Of a DNA stretch of 64,000 bases, positions 56,308 to 64,000 are shown piece by piece (within the stretch, counting starts at the first letter, position 1; each line of letters starts with the position of its first letter). The position numbers and the translations under genes are program-made. Location: assembly GCF_023715535.1 (NCBI RefSeq), contig NZ_JAMBOI010000001.1:372001-436000 (forward strand), read 5' to 3'. Below the pieces are notes generated by a model. That model saw only the letters and a program-made list of their open reading frames with translations. It searched no databases and was not told where the DNA came from. The DNA comes from Sporosarcina luteola (GTDB taxonomy: Bacteria > Bacillota > Bacilli > Bacillales_A > Planococcaceae).

Positions 56308-56847
56308 TTAGGATCCGATCAATTTACGTTGCAGTTTGTCGAGCTTAGCGCTCAAGCTGCTGTCGTAAATCTGATTGCCGATTTGAAGGCGGACGCCCCC
56401 GATCAGGCTTGGATCGATGATATTTTCAATGCGTAAAGAATGTTTGCCGATCTTTTTTGCGAAAGTGGCCGAAAGGGCGTTTGTCTCTTGCTCCGTCAAC
56501 GGGCGCGTCGAGTATACTTTCGCTTCTGCGATTCCTGCAGCATCATCTGCAAGCATCAGGAATTCTTCGAAGACATTTTGCGCTTCATCCATGCGCTTCG
56601 CATCGAGTAATACGTATAACGCATTCAATACGAGCGGATTTGCACCTTTGAAAATGCTGCCGATTATTTCCTTCTTCTTTGTTGATGATAATTTCGGAGA
56701 ATCCAATAGCTCACTAAGGTCTTTATTGTCACGGAACGCCTTCTTCAATTCTCTCATTTCTTCCTGAATCGAACCGGTTTGTCCATGTTGTTGAGATAGT
56801 TCGAATAAGGCGAGCGCATAGCGTTTTGCTACGACGGAGTTGCTCAT
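56308..56847 (-). CDS. atpH: ATP synthase delta subunit
   Basis: A 179-residue stator (OSCP-type) subunit that joins F1 to the b-subunit stalk. An N-terminal six-helix domain (AKRYALALFELSQQHG) and a C-terminal domain with DPSLIGGVRLQIGNQIYDSSLSAKLDKLQ are visible. It overlaps atpF by the ATGA at 56844-56847. Confidence 0.93.
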   Translation of the reverse strand: MSNSVVAKRYALALFELSQQHGQTGSIQEEMRELKKAFRDNKDLSELLDSPKLSSTKKKEIIGSIFKGANPLVLNALYVLLDAKRMDEAQNVFEEFLMLADDAAGIAEAKVYSTRPLTEQETNALSATFAKKIGKHSLRIENIIDPSLIGGVRLQIGNQIYDSSLSAKLDKLQRKLIGS

Positions 56848-57398
56848 CGGCTTTCGCCTGCCTTCACAATCGTTTCTTCAATCAAAGCACGGTTGTCTTC
56901 CTCGGAGATTTCTTTGCCAAGTACTTTGGACGCCGCCATAATTGAAAGCGAAACGAATTCTTCGCGGAGGGCTGCAACTGCTTTTTCCTTCTCTGTCGCG
57001 ATTTCAAGAGAAGCGGATTCTTTCATCCGGTTCACTTCTGCGCGCGCTGCTGTCATCAGTTCTTCACGTTGTGTTTCACCTTGCTTACGAGCATTTTCAA
57101 CAATCGATTGTGCGTTTTCACGCGCCTCTTTCAAAAGGGCACGCTGCTCTTCCAAAAGTTTGTGTGATTCCAAGCGGCTTTTTTCAGCTGCTTCGATTTC
57201 GTTTGCGATCAATTCAGCACGTTGATCCATAATCCCCATAAGTGGGCCCCATGCGAACTTTTTAAGGAGTACCATGAGGACTGTGAAGAATAGTACTGTG
57301 ACGATGATGTCGCCTAGATTCAAGCCATTCGGGTTATTCAATGATGACAAAAATCCTCCGCCGTTTGCGGACAATAGGATGAAGGTGTTTCCTAACAC
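56844..57398 (-). CDS. atpF: ATP synthase b subunit
   Basis: A 184-residue stator stalk protein: one transmembrane helix (about 30-50, IIVTVLFFTVLMVLLKKFAWGPL) then a long hydrophilic coiled coil rich in E, A, K and R. Start is GTG 57398 after AAGGGAG. It is separated from atpE by about 160 bp containing a strong hairpin, and overlaps atpH. Confidence 0.93.
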   Translation of the reverse strand: MLGNTFILLSANGGGFLSSLNNPNGLNLGDIIVTVLFFTVLMVLLKKFAWGPLMGIMDQRAELIANEIEAAEKSRLESHKLLEEQRALLKEARENAQSIVENARKQGETQREELMTAARAEVNRMKESASLEIATEKEKAVAALREEFVSLSIMAASKVLGKEISEEDNRALIEETIVKAGESR

Positions 57399-57509
57399 GA
57401 TTGTTTCACTCCCTTCAAGAGCTCATGTCAATTTTCGTTATTATATAGAAAGAACGTCATTATTAATTTCAACTTCAAATTACCATTTCAAACGTCTGTT
57501 GATACATAA

Positions 57510-57552
57510 ATGAATGGCGAAGGGCAGTTTGCCGCGTGCTTCGCCATTTTGA
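57510..57552 (-). promoter_or_regulatory. atpE-atpF intergenic hairpin
   Basis: AATGGCGAAG ... CTTCGCCATT forms a perfect 10-bp stem with a 16-nt GC-rich loop, 10 bp after the atpE stop. It has a T-poor tail, so it may act as an mRNA 3' stabiliser or partial attenuator setting the excess of c subunit. Confidence 0.6.
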
Positions 57553-57562
57553 ATTGGTTTTA

Positions 57563-57796
<234 letters not shown>

Positions 57797-57829
57797 TTAA
57801 ATAAATTTTATGATGGTTATTATATATGC

Positions 57830-58570
<741 letters not shown>

Positions 58571-58942
58571 TTAGAAATGCTTTACGTGGACTACGATTCT
58601 GTCTACAAGCAATAGAACGTGTGGAATCATCAGTCCGACCACTGTACCAATCAGATCGAATTTCTGCGGGCTAGACAACGCAATGGCTGCCGCAGCTACT
58701 CCGGATCCGAATCGCAATGCGGTTCCAATTGACTTTGTTTCTTTCCCCTTCGAAATGTTCTGATCAAATCTTTCCATTCTACGGACAAGAATCCAGAAAT
58801 TATACAGTCCGAACAAGGAACCCAAGATTAATCCACCGAAAAACGGTCTGAAGTCACTAAAAGCCCATCCGATGACAAACAGTGCGAGCAAAAAGAAGAG
58901 AGCAATTTTCTGCCTATTAAAGATCTGTCGCAATGTATGCAT
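58571..58942 (-). CDS. atpI: ATP synthase accessory protein AtpI
   Basis: A 123-residue membrane protein with about four helices (FFLLALFVIGWAFSDF, FGGLILGSLFGLYNFWIL, two further). AtpI proteins help c-ring assembly or magnesium supply. It is the first gene of the operon, preceded by an unusually long leader (about 310 nt). ATG follows AGGAGAATCACCCATC. Confidence 0.88.
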   Translation of the reverse strand: MHTLRQIFNRQKIALFFLLALFVIGWAFSDFRPFFGGLILGSLFGLYNFWILVRRMERFDQNISKGKETKSIGTALRFGSGVAAAAIALSSPQKFDLIGTVVGLMIPHVLLLVDRIVVHVKHF

Positions 58943-59250
58943 GATGGGTGATTCTCCTGATTCGTATTTTCCGGGTCTGGCGATTTCGAGATGAGGCGAG
59001 TGTACAACGGGAGTGCCAAACGGTTTGATCCGTTTCCCTTAGTAGGGTTTGTACTGATAGAGACTCCGAAAAAGGTCGGAACCTGTAGTAATTTGTGAAT
59101 TGCCGTAAGCAACTGACCACCAGGAGGCGTTGCCATTAAGCACGCTCGTGGAGCCCCTCGTGGAACGGCGCCAATAACGATGATAGAATCGCCTTGAAGC
59201 TTGCCATCGAGGCGTTTATCATATGTATGGTTCCCTATCATTCTTACCCT
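58943..59250 (-). promoter_or_regulatory. long untranslated leader of the atp operon
   Basis: The region between promoter and atpI. It contains a hairpin (CGCCTCGATG ... CTTCAAGGCG near 59190-59215), a direct repeat CTCGTGG twice near 59145-59160, and a 137-codon frame from ATG 59241 with AAAGGG upstream that overlaps atpI in another frame. The frame resembles no family I know. A post-transcriptional control function is possible. Confidence 0.45.
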
Positions 59251-59255
59251 TTGTT

Positions 59256-59284
59256 AGCATACAATAGGGGCATTTTGATGTCAA
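59256..59284 (-). promoter_or_regulatory. sigma-A promoter of the atp operon
   Basis: On the minus strand TTGACA (59279-59284), 17-bp spacer, TATGCT (59256-59261). It predicts a leader of about 310 nt before atpI. Confidence 0.8.
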
Positions 59285-59369
59285 TTGATTCCCGTGAAAT
59301 TCTTCACAAAGTCTTCACGTTGTCAAATAATAGACATATTTGCACAATCAATTATGTCATAATGAAGAA

Positions 59370-59412
59370 ATGAGGGATTTCCCTCAGTTTGACCCGATGA
59401 AAAAATCCCTCA
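59370..59412. terminator. terminator-like hairpin after wecB
   Basis: TGAGGGATTT ... AAATCCCTCA with A and T runs, between the wecB stop and the atp promoter. Confidence 0.6.
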
Positions 59413-59485
59413 TTAGCTTGATTTCACGTGCTTTAGCAATAAACGTGCATGCATTGTTCAATATGCACAAACGCGTTGGCGCATA

Positions 59486-60607
59486 TCAGTTCGTTAAGGA
59501 AAGATATTCCTTTAAAGCGCTGACGATCCGTTCGGATGCATGGCCATCTCCATATGGGTTGGAAGCTTTGGCCATGGCGTTGTATTCCGCTTCGTCTGAC
59601 AACAGCGTGTCTGTCAAGTTGAAGATTGTGTCTTCGTCGGTTCCGGCAAGTTTCAGCGTGCCCGCTTCAATGCCTTCCGGACGTTCGGTCGTATCACGAA
59701 GGACGATGACCGGTTTGCCGAGCGACGGCGCTTCTTCCTGGATGCCGCCTGAATCGGTAAGGATGATGTGCGAGCGCGCCGCGAAGTTGTGGAAATCGAC
59801 GACTTCAAGAGGTTCGATCAGATGAACCCGCTTGTTCGAGCCAAGGATTTCGTCCGCCACTTCGCGCACGGCCGGATTCATATGCACCGGATAGATGACT
59901 TGCGTGTCCGGATGCTTTTCCAGGATCCGTACGATGGCACGGAACATATTGCGCATCGGCTCCCCCAAGTTTTCGCGTCGATGCGCGGTAAGGAGGATGA
60001 GCCGGTCTTCCCCGATTTGGTCAAGGATCGGATGGTTATAATCGTCCCGAACCGTCGTCTGAAGTGCGTCAATCGCCGTGTTCCCCGTAATGTAGATCCG
60101 GTCTTCCTGTTTACCTTCATTTAATAGGTTCTGCGCAGATTTTTCGGTCGGCGAGAAATGAAGGTCGGCTAGGACGCCTGTCAGCTGGCGGTTCATCTCC
60201 TCCGGGTACGGGGAGAACTTATCCCATGTACGGAGTCCCGCCTCGACGTGGCCGACTGCAATCTTATTGTAAAACGCGGCAAGGCCGCCGATGAACGTCG
60301 TGGATGTGTCGCCATGAACGAGCACGATGTCAGGCTGCGCCTCTTTCATAATTTGGTCGAGCCCTTCAAGTCCGCGGGTCGCGACGTCGATGAGCGTCTG
60401 CCTGTCTTTCATAATGTTCAAATCAAAGTCTGGTGTGATGTTGAATGCATGCAAAACCTGGTCGAGCATTTGACGATGCTGCGCTGTCACCGTGACAATC
60501 GATTCGATCTCCTCCGGATGCTTTTGCAGTTCGAGTACGAGCGGCGCCATTTTAATCGCTTCCGGCCGTGTACCGAATATCGTCATCACTTTCCATTTCC
60601 GTTTCAA
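59486..60607 (-). CDS. wecB: UDP-N-acetylglucosamine 2-epimerase (non-hydrolysing)
   Basis: A 373-residue cytosolic GT-B-fold enzyme interconverting UDP-GlcNAc and UDP-ManNAc. Motifs: FGTRPEAIKMAPLV, VHGDTSTTF, GHVEAGLRT, TAHRRENLG and ILTDSGGIQEEAPSLGKPV. Start is TTG 60607 after GGAAGG. It lies between upp and the atp operon, so it is not with its pathway partner wecC (11150-12439). It probably supplies ManNAc units for the wall polymer. Length is typical. Confidence 0.92.
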   Translation of the reverse strand: MKRKWKVMTIFGTRPEAIKMAPLVLELQKHPEEIESIVTVTAQHRQMLDQVLHAFNITPDFDLNIMKDRQTLIDVATRGLEGLDQIMKEAQPDIVLVHGDTSTTFIGGLAAFYNKIAVGHVEAGLRTWDKFSPYPEEMNRQLTGVLADLHFSPTEKSAQNLLNEGKQEDRIYITGNTAIDALQTTVRDDYNHPILDQIGEDRLILLTAHRRENLGEPMRNMFRAIVRILEKHPDTQVIYPVHMNPAVREVADEILGSNKRVHLIEPLEVVDFHNFAARSHIILTDSGGIQEEAPSLGKPVIVLRDTTERPEGIEAGTLKLAGTDEDTIFNLTDTLLSDEAEYNAMAKASNPYGDGHASERIVSALKEYLSLTN

Positions 60608-60653
60608 TCAATTCACGCCTTCCCCATTATTTCGTTCTTATTTGATCGCGTAC

Positions 60654-61283
60654 TTATTTTGTCCCGAATAGGCGGTCTCCCGCGTCACCGAGTCCTGGAA
60701 CGATATATCCTTTTTCATTCAGTTTTTCGTCCATTGCGGCAATGTATACGTCGATGTCAGGATGTGCTTCCGTGAACACTTTTACGCCTTCAGGAGCTGC
60801 AATCAAGCACATGAAGCGGATGTTTTTCGCACCGCGTTTTTTTAATGAATTCACTGCCTCTACCGCCGTGCCGCCTGTTGCAAGCATCGGGTCGATGAGG
60901 ATAAATTCACGCTCCGACACGTCGGAAGGAAGCTTTACAAAATACTCAACCGGCTGCAGTGTTTCCGGATCGCGGAACAAGCCGATATGTCCGACTTTCG
61001 CTGCCGGAATCAATTTCAAAATGCCATCGACCATGCCGATGCCTGCACGCAGAATAGGGACGATACCCAGTTTCTTGCCTGCCAATACGTTTGATTTTGC
61101 TGTCCGGACCGGTGTTTCCACTTCCACTTCCGTCAGCGGAAGGTCGCGGGTGATCTCATACGCCATCAATGTCGCCACTTCGTCGACGAGCTCGCGGAAC
61201 TCCTTCGTTCCCGTGTTCACGTCACGGATATGAGTCAATTTATGCTGGATCAGCGGGTGATCGAATACATGTACTTTTGCCAT
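60654..61283 (-). CDS. upp: uracil phosphoribosyltransferase
   Basis: A 209-residue salvage enzyme making UMP from uracil and PRPP. PRPP loop [13 protein letters not shown]; uracil site [17 protein letters not shown] at the C-terminus; [10 protein letters not shown] is also conserved. ATG follows AAAAGGAG. Position next to the atp operon and near glyA is standard in bacilli. Confidence 0.95.
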   Translation of the reverse strand: MAKVHVFDHPLIQHKLTHIRDVNTGTKEFRELVDEVATLMAYEITRDLPLTEVEVETPVRTAKSNVLAGKKLGIVPILRAGIGMVDGILKLIPAAKVGHIGLFRDPETLQPVEYFVKLPSDVSEREFILIDPMLATGGTAVEAVNSLKKRGAKNIRFMCLIAAPEGVKVFTEAHPDIDVYIAAMDEKLNEKGYIVPGLGDAGDRLFGTK

Positions 61284-61316
61284 TGCTAATCGCTCCTTTT
61301 CGGAATGTCCTGTACA

Positions 61317-61345
61317 TTATAACAGAAACGTCTCGGTTTACACAT
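61317..61345 (-). promoter_or_regulatory. probable promoter of upp
   Basis: On the minus strand TATAAT (61317-61322) about 35 bp before the start codon; the -35 is weak (TGTGTAA). Confidence 0.5.
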
Positions 61346-61367
61346 TGGGAATGCGGATATTGTCGGT

Positions 61368-61720
61368 TATGCGTGGAATTTGTGAGTTATGCGGATTTGC
61401 AGCGGTTTATGTGTGGGAATTCTGATTTATGCGTGAGTGGCGGTATTTATGAGCGCGGGTAGGCTTGACGGTGTTGAATTCCGCCTTTCGCGCTGAATGC
61501 TTTTGACAAATCAAGTGAACTGCGGGCATGACTTCTTGAGCGTGGGAGTGGACTTGTTGAGCGCGAATTCGATTTCTTGAGCGCGGGAGTGGACTTGTTG
61601 AGCGCGAATTCGATTTCTTGAGCGCGGGAGTGGACTTGTTGAGCGCGAATTCGATTCCTTGAGCGCGGGAGTGGACTTGTTGAGCGCGGATTCGATTTCT
61701 TGAGCGCGGAAGTGGACTAC
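61368..61720 (+). repeat. intergenic repeat locus M (ATGCG units, anchor, GAGCGCG units)
   Basis: Five ATGCG-type units (61368-61460), anchor at 61488-61520 (TCGCGCTGAATGC TTTTGACAAATC), then nine GAGCGCG units (61536-61720) alternating 21 bp (ending GGAGTGGACTTG) and 20 bp (ending AATTCGATTTC), a 41-bp dimer repeated almost exactly. Two flavours share one locus here. Confidence 0.9.
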
Positions 61721-61815
61721 TGGATTATGCAGGCACCGGCCTTACAAAAGGTGAATAGCTGGATGCGGGATGATTCTTTGCAAGGCCAGGCACCTTGACG
61801 CGATTCCAAAAATAA

Positions 61816-62757
61816 TTATTTAATGTAGAACGAGCTGCTACGTTGTCCCATCATTGTTAGGTGGGATTTTTTAAGTAACCTTTTTGCAATGGATCGATCT
61901 TCGATTTGGGAAAATGCGCGGAATTGACGATTATTTATTTTATTGTCAATTAGATAGAACCAATCGTCTAATAGGGGGAGATGACAATCTGTTGCGCTAT
62001 ATGAGCACTGCGTACATTGCCATTTCCTCAGATTCCACTTCATTCCATTACGGTTACAACTTGGACAAATGACACCCCGTATTATTTCCTCAGGGGCAAT
62101 TTGCATGGTTTTTGTTAGGGGGAATGGGTTATATTCCTGATGCTCATTTTTCATCTCGATTGCAATCTTTCTGATTTGATTTTTGCTTACTAATTCTTTT
62201 TCGATTGGGTTATTGAATAGTTTTATCGGAAGTTCATGCGTAAAGGCTATTTCAGTTGCAGTTTCCTCTTCAATATATAATTCATTCGTGTATGCAAGCC
62301 CAATCATTCCTATGATCGGGATGACAACTCCTCGTTCTTTAAGCCATCCATCTAGGAATATCTTTTTCCGTTCCAGTTCAATGATTGGACTTTGAAGGAC
62401 TTTTCGGACTCCATTATTGTCTTGGATGAATTGGGTAGGATTTGCCTTGACGGTAATTTTTCCTCCGAGATTTTTTATTTCAAATAGCACTATACCAGCG
62501 GGCATGATAAGTATAGAGTCCATTTGGAAGTAGATCCCATTATGCTTTAGGCACACATCATGTAAAAAGCCATGCGGATAGGATGGGCGAAATTCATTTA
62601 TATGTTTGTCAAAATTCATCTCCCCACCGAATCCCGCTTTCCGTTTTCTTAAGTCTTCTTCAAAACTATTAAAGTTTTTGTTGTTTCTGTCCAATCGATT
62701 GATAAGCGACTGCAAACCCAGTAACGACAGTGGTTCACTCCGTTTTTTATATATCAT
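61816..62757 (-). CDS. NERD-domain nuclease-related protein with zinc ribbon (paralogue 2)
   Basis: A 313-residue relative of the gene at 22211-23182, with E46, D80 and E93/K95 at the same positions (AGFGGE, FQMDSILI, FEIKN), the shared KANPTQFI stretch and a C-terminal zinc ribbon (CPSC, CTQC). Start is ATG after GAGGTGATAAA. The nearby upp and glyA are normally adjacent in B. subtilis, so this gene and its two flanking arrays form an insertion in a conserved block. The function is unknown; nuclease-like by fold. Confidence 0.85.
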   Translation of the reverse strand: MIYKKRSEPLSLLGLQSLINRLDRNNKNFNSFEEDLRKRKAGFGGEMNFDKHINEFRPSYPHGFLHDVCLKHNGIYFQMDSILIMPAGIVLFEIKNLGGKITVKANPTQFIQDNNGVRKVLQSPIIELERKKIFLDGWLKERGVVIPIIGMIGLAYTNELYIEEETATEIAFTHELPIKLFNNPIEKELVSKNQIRKIAIEMKNEHQEYNPFPLTKTMQIAPEEIIRGVICPSCNRNGMKWNLRKWQCTQCSYSATDCHLPLLDDWFYLIDNKINNRQFRAFSQIEDRSIAKRLLKKSHLTMMGQRSSSFYIK

Positions 62758-62977
62758 TTTATCACCTCGACGACATTGTATCAGGTCAGTTAAATATTCC
62801 CAAACGGGCGGAAATTCGATTTTATGGCGTTTTAGGGGTTTAAAATTAGATTATAGGCAAAATCCGTTGTTTAAAAATGAGATTTCAATTATTAAAGTTT
62901 TTTCCGATTTATTGTATTGACTTATTCGGGTAGTTTTGTTAAGTAGATGTTTTGTATTGAACTTGAAGGCTGGTTTC

Positions 62978-63374
62978 TTGAGCGCGGGAGCGAACTTCTT
63001 AAGCGCGAATCCGATTGCTTGAGCGTAGGAGCGGATTTCTTGAGCGCGGGTGCACAAATCTTGAGCGCGGATCCGGTTTCTTGAGCGCGGAAACACAAAT
63101 CTTGAGCGCGGATACGGTTTCTTGAGCGCGGAAGCACAAATCTTGAGCGCGGATCCGATTTCTTGAGCGCGGGAGCGAACTTCTTAAGCGCGAATCCGAT
63201 TGCTTGAGCGCGGGAGCGGATTTCTTGAGCGCGGGTGCACAAATCTTGAGCGCGGATTCGGTTTCTTGAGCGCGGAAACACAAACCTTGAGCGCGGAGCG
63301 GATTTCTTGAGCGCGGAAACACATATCTTGAGCGCGGATTCGGTTTCTTGAGCGCAGGAGGCAGATTCTTGAGC
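62978..63374 (+). repeat. intergenic repeat locus N (20 GAGCGCG units)
   Basis: Twenty units starting TTGAGCG or TTAAGCG, 20 or 21 bp each. The order of the first four units recurs as units 10-13, so a larger block was duplicated. No anchor. It ends about 20 bp before the glyA terminator. Confidence 0.9.
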
Positions 63375-63394
63375 GCGCCCCCTAATTTAGAATT

Positions 63395-63430
63395 CAAAAA
63401 ATCCCCACTCTCGCGCAGAGAGCGGGGACC
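63395..63430 (-). terminator. terminator of glyA
   Basis: On the minus strand GTCCCCGCTCTC-TGCGC-GAGAGTGGGGATTTTTTG, 15 bp past the stop. Confidence 0.88.
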
Positions 63431-63445
63431 TCATCAATTACTCAA

Positions 63446-64000
63446 TTATGCATACAGCGGGAACTTATCTGTCAACGCTTTGACGCGCTCGGCCGCTTCT
63501 TTTTTCACCGCTTCGTCTTCGTGGTTTTTCAAAAGGTGAGCGATGATGGAGCCGATTTCCTTCATCTCTTCCTCTTTGAAGCCGCGAGTTGTGACGGCTG
63601 GAGTTCCGATACGGATGCCGGATGTGACGAATGGGCTTTCCGTGTCGAATGGAATTGTGTTTTTATTGACAGTGATGCCGACTTCATCCAAAACGTGTTC
63701 AGCGATTTTGCCTGTGATGTTGAGTGATTTCAAGTTTACGAGCAACAAGTGGTTGTCCGTTCCGCCTGATACGATGTCGACGCCTTCTGCCATCAAGGAT
63801 TCCGCAAGGGCTGCAGCATTTTTCTTCACTTGCTGGATATGCGATTTAAACTCAGGCTTTTGGGCTTCGCCGAATGCAACCGCTTTTGCAGCGATGACGT
63901 GCATCAATGGCCCGCCTTGGATGCCAGGGAAGATCGTTTTGTCGATTTTCTTTCCGAATTCTTCAGCGAATTCCTCGTTGACGAGAATCAATCCGCCGCG
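63446..64000 (-). CDS. glyA: serine hydroxymethyltransferase, C-terminal part (5' end outside window)
   Basis: The last 184 residues of GlyA, a PLP enzyme converting serine and tetrahydrofolate to glycine and methylene-THF. The visible part begins [11 protein letters not shown], just after the PLP-lysine motif, which lies outside the window. [20 protein letters not shown] and [21 protein letters not shown] are typical. Reading continues to the window edge without a stop. Strong terminator follows. Confidence 0.95.
   Translation of the reverse strand, partial: RGGLILVNEEFAEEFGKKIDKTIFPGIQGGPLMHVIAAKAVAFGEAQKPEFKSHIQQVKKNAAALAESLMAEGVDIVSGGTDNHLLLVNLKSLNITGKIAEHVLDEVGITVNKNTIPFDTESPFVTSGIRIGTPAVTTRGFKEEEMKEIGSIIAHLLKNHEDEAVKKEAAERVKALTDKFPLYA

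Noticed and set aside
58828-59241. 137-codon frame overlapping atpI
   Set aside because: Not listed as a gene because it overlaps atpI out of frame and matches no family; kept as a possible leader frame in the findings.

Overview
The window looks like a chromosomal segment of a Gram-positive, spore-forming member of the Planococcaceae, most likely Sporosarcina or a close relative. The evidence is SLH-domain S-layer proteins, sporulation genes (spoIID, spoIIQ, spoIIID), mbl, flhO/flhP, an F-type ATP synthase operon in the order atpIBEFHAGDC, strong AGGAGG-type ribosome binding sites, and a gene order from ssb/ywqA to glyA that follows Bacillus subtilis. Most genes run leftwards (minus strand). 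No tRNA, rRNA or CRISPR was recognised.

Layout. 1-17.8 kb is a cell-surface region: a truncated SLH protein at the edge, a VanZ-family protein, a decayed SLH remnant, a 5'-truncated surface protein joined to a degenerate group IIC-like intron, a 1253-residue S-layer protein with a clear sigma-A promoter, the wecC and TagA/WecG genes for a ManNAc/ManNAcA wall polymer, an S41 protease, a DinB-like protein, a glycerophosphodiesterase and an SLH-CAP protein. 18-34 kb holds the iron chaperone fra, an EamA exporter, yhdT-panF, a NERD nuclease-like protein, a DnaQ-type exonuclease, a multidrug exporter, a large subtilisin-like protease, a polysaccharide deacetylase and a YknW/YknX-like pair. 34-43 kb holds small cytosolic genes, the ywqB-ywqA SWIM/SNF2 pair, ssb, ywpF and fabZ. 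43.5-51.5 kb is the conserved flhP-flhO-mbl-spoIIID-spoIIQ-spoIID-murA-ywzB block. 52-61.3 kb is atp operon-wecB-upp. A second NERD gene precedes glyA, which runs off the right edge.

The genes connect through the cell envelope. WecB makes UDP-ManNAc, WecC oxidises it to UDP-ManNAcA, and the TagA-family enzyme is a candidate transferase, giving a plausible source for the secondary wall polymer to which SLH proteins bind.

The most unusual feature is a family of intergenic arrays of about 20-21 bp units in several sequence flavours (TTTATGCG, CTTGAGCG, TTTGGACG, and GATTGCG). They sit just beyond the 3' end or terminator of leftward genes at fourteen loci. Twelve of these loci also carry a conserved ~35-bp anchor, fourteen copies in all and always in the same orientation. 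Units average about 20.5 bp (two helical turns), and several arrays have 40-42 bp dimer periods. I know of no named family that matches; whether it is truly undescribed needs a database search.
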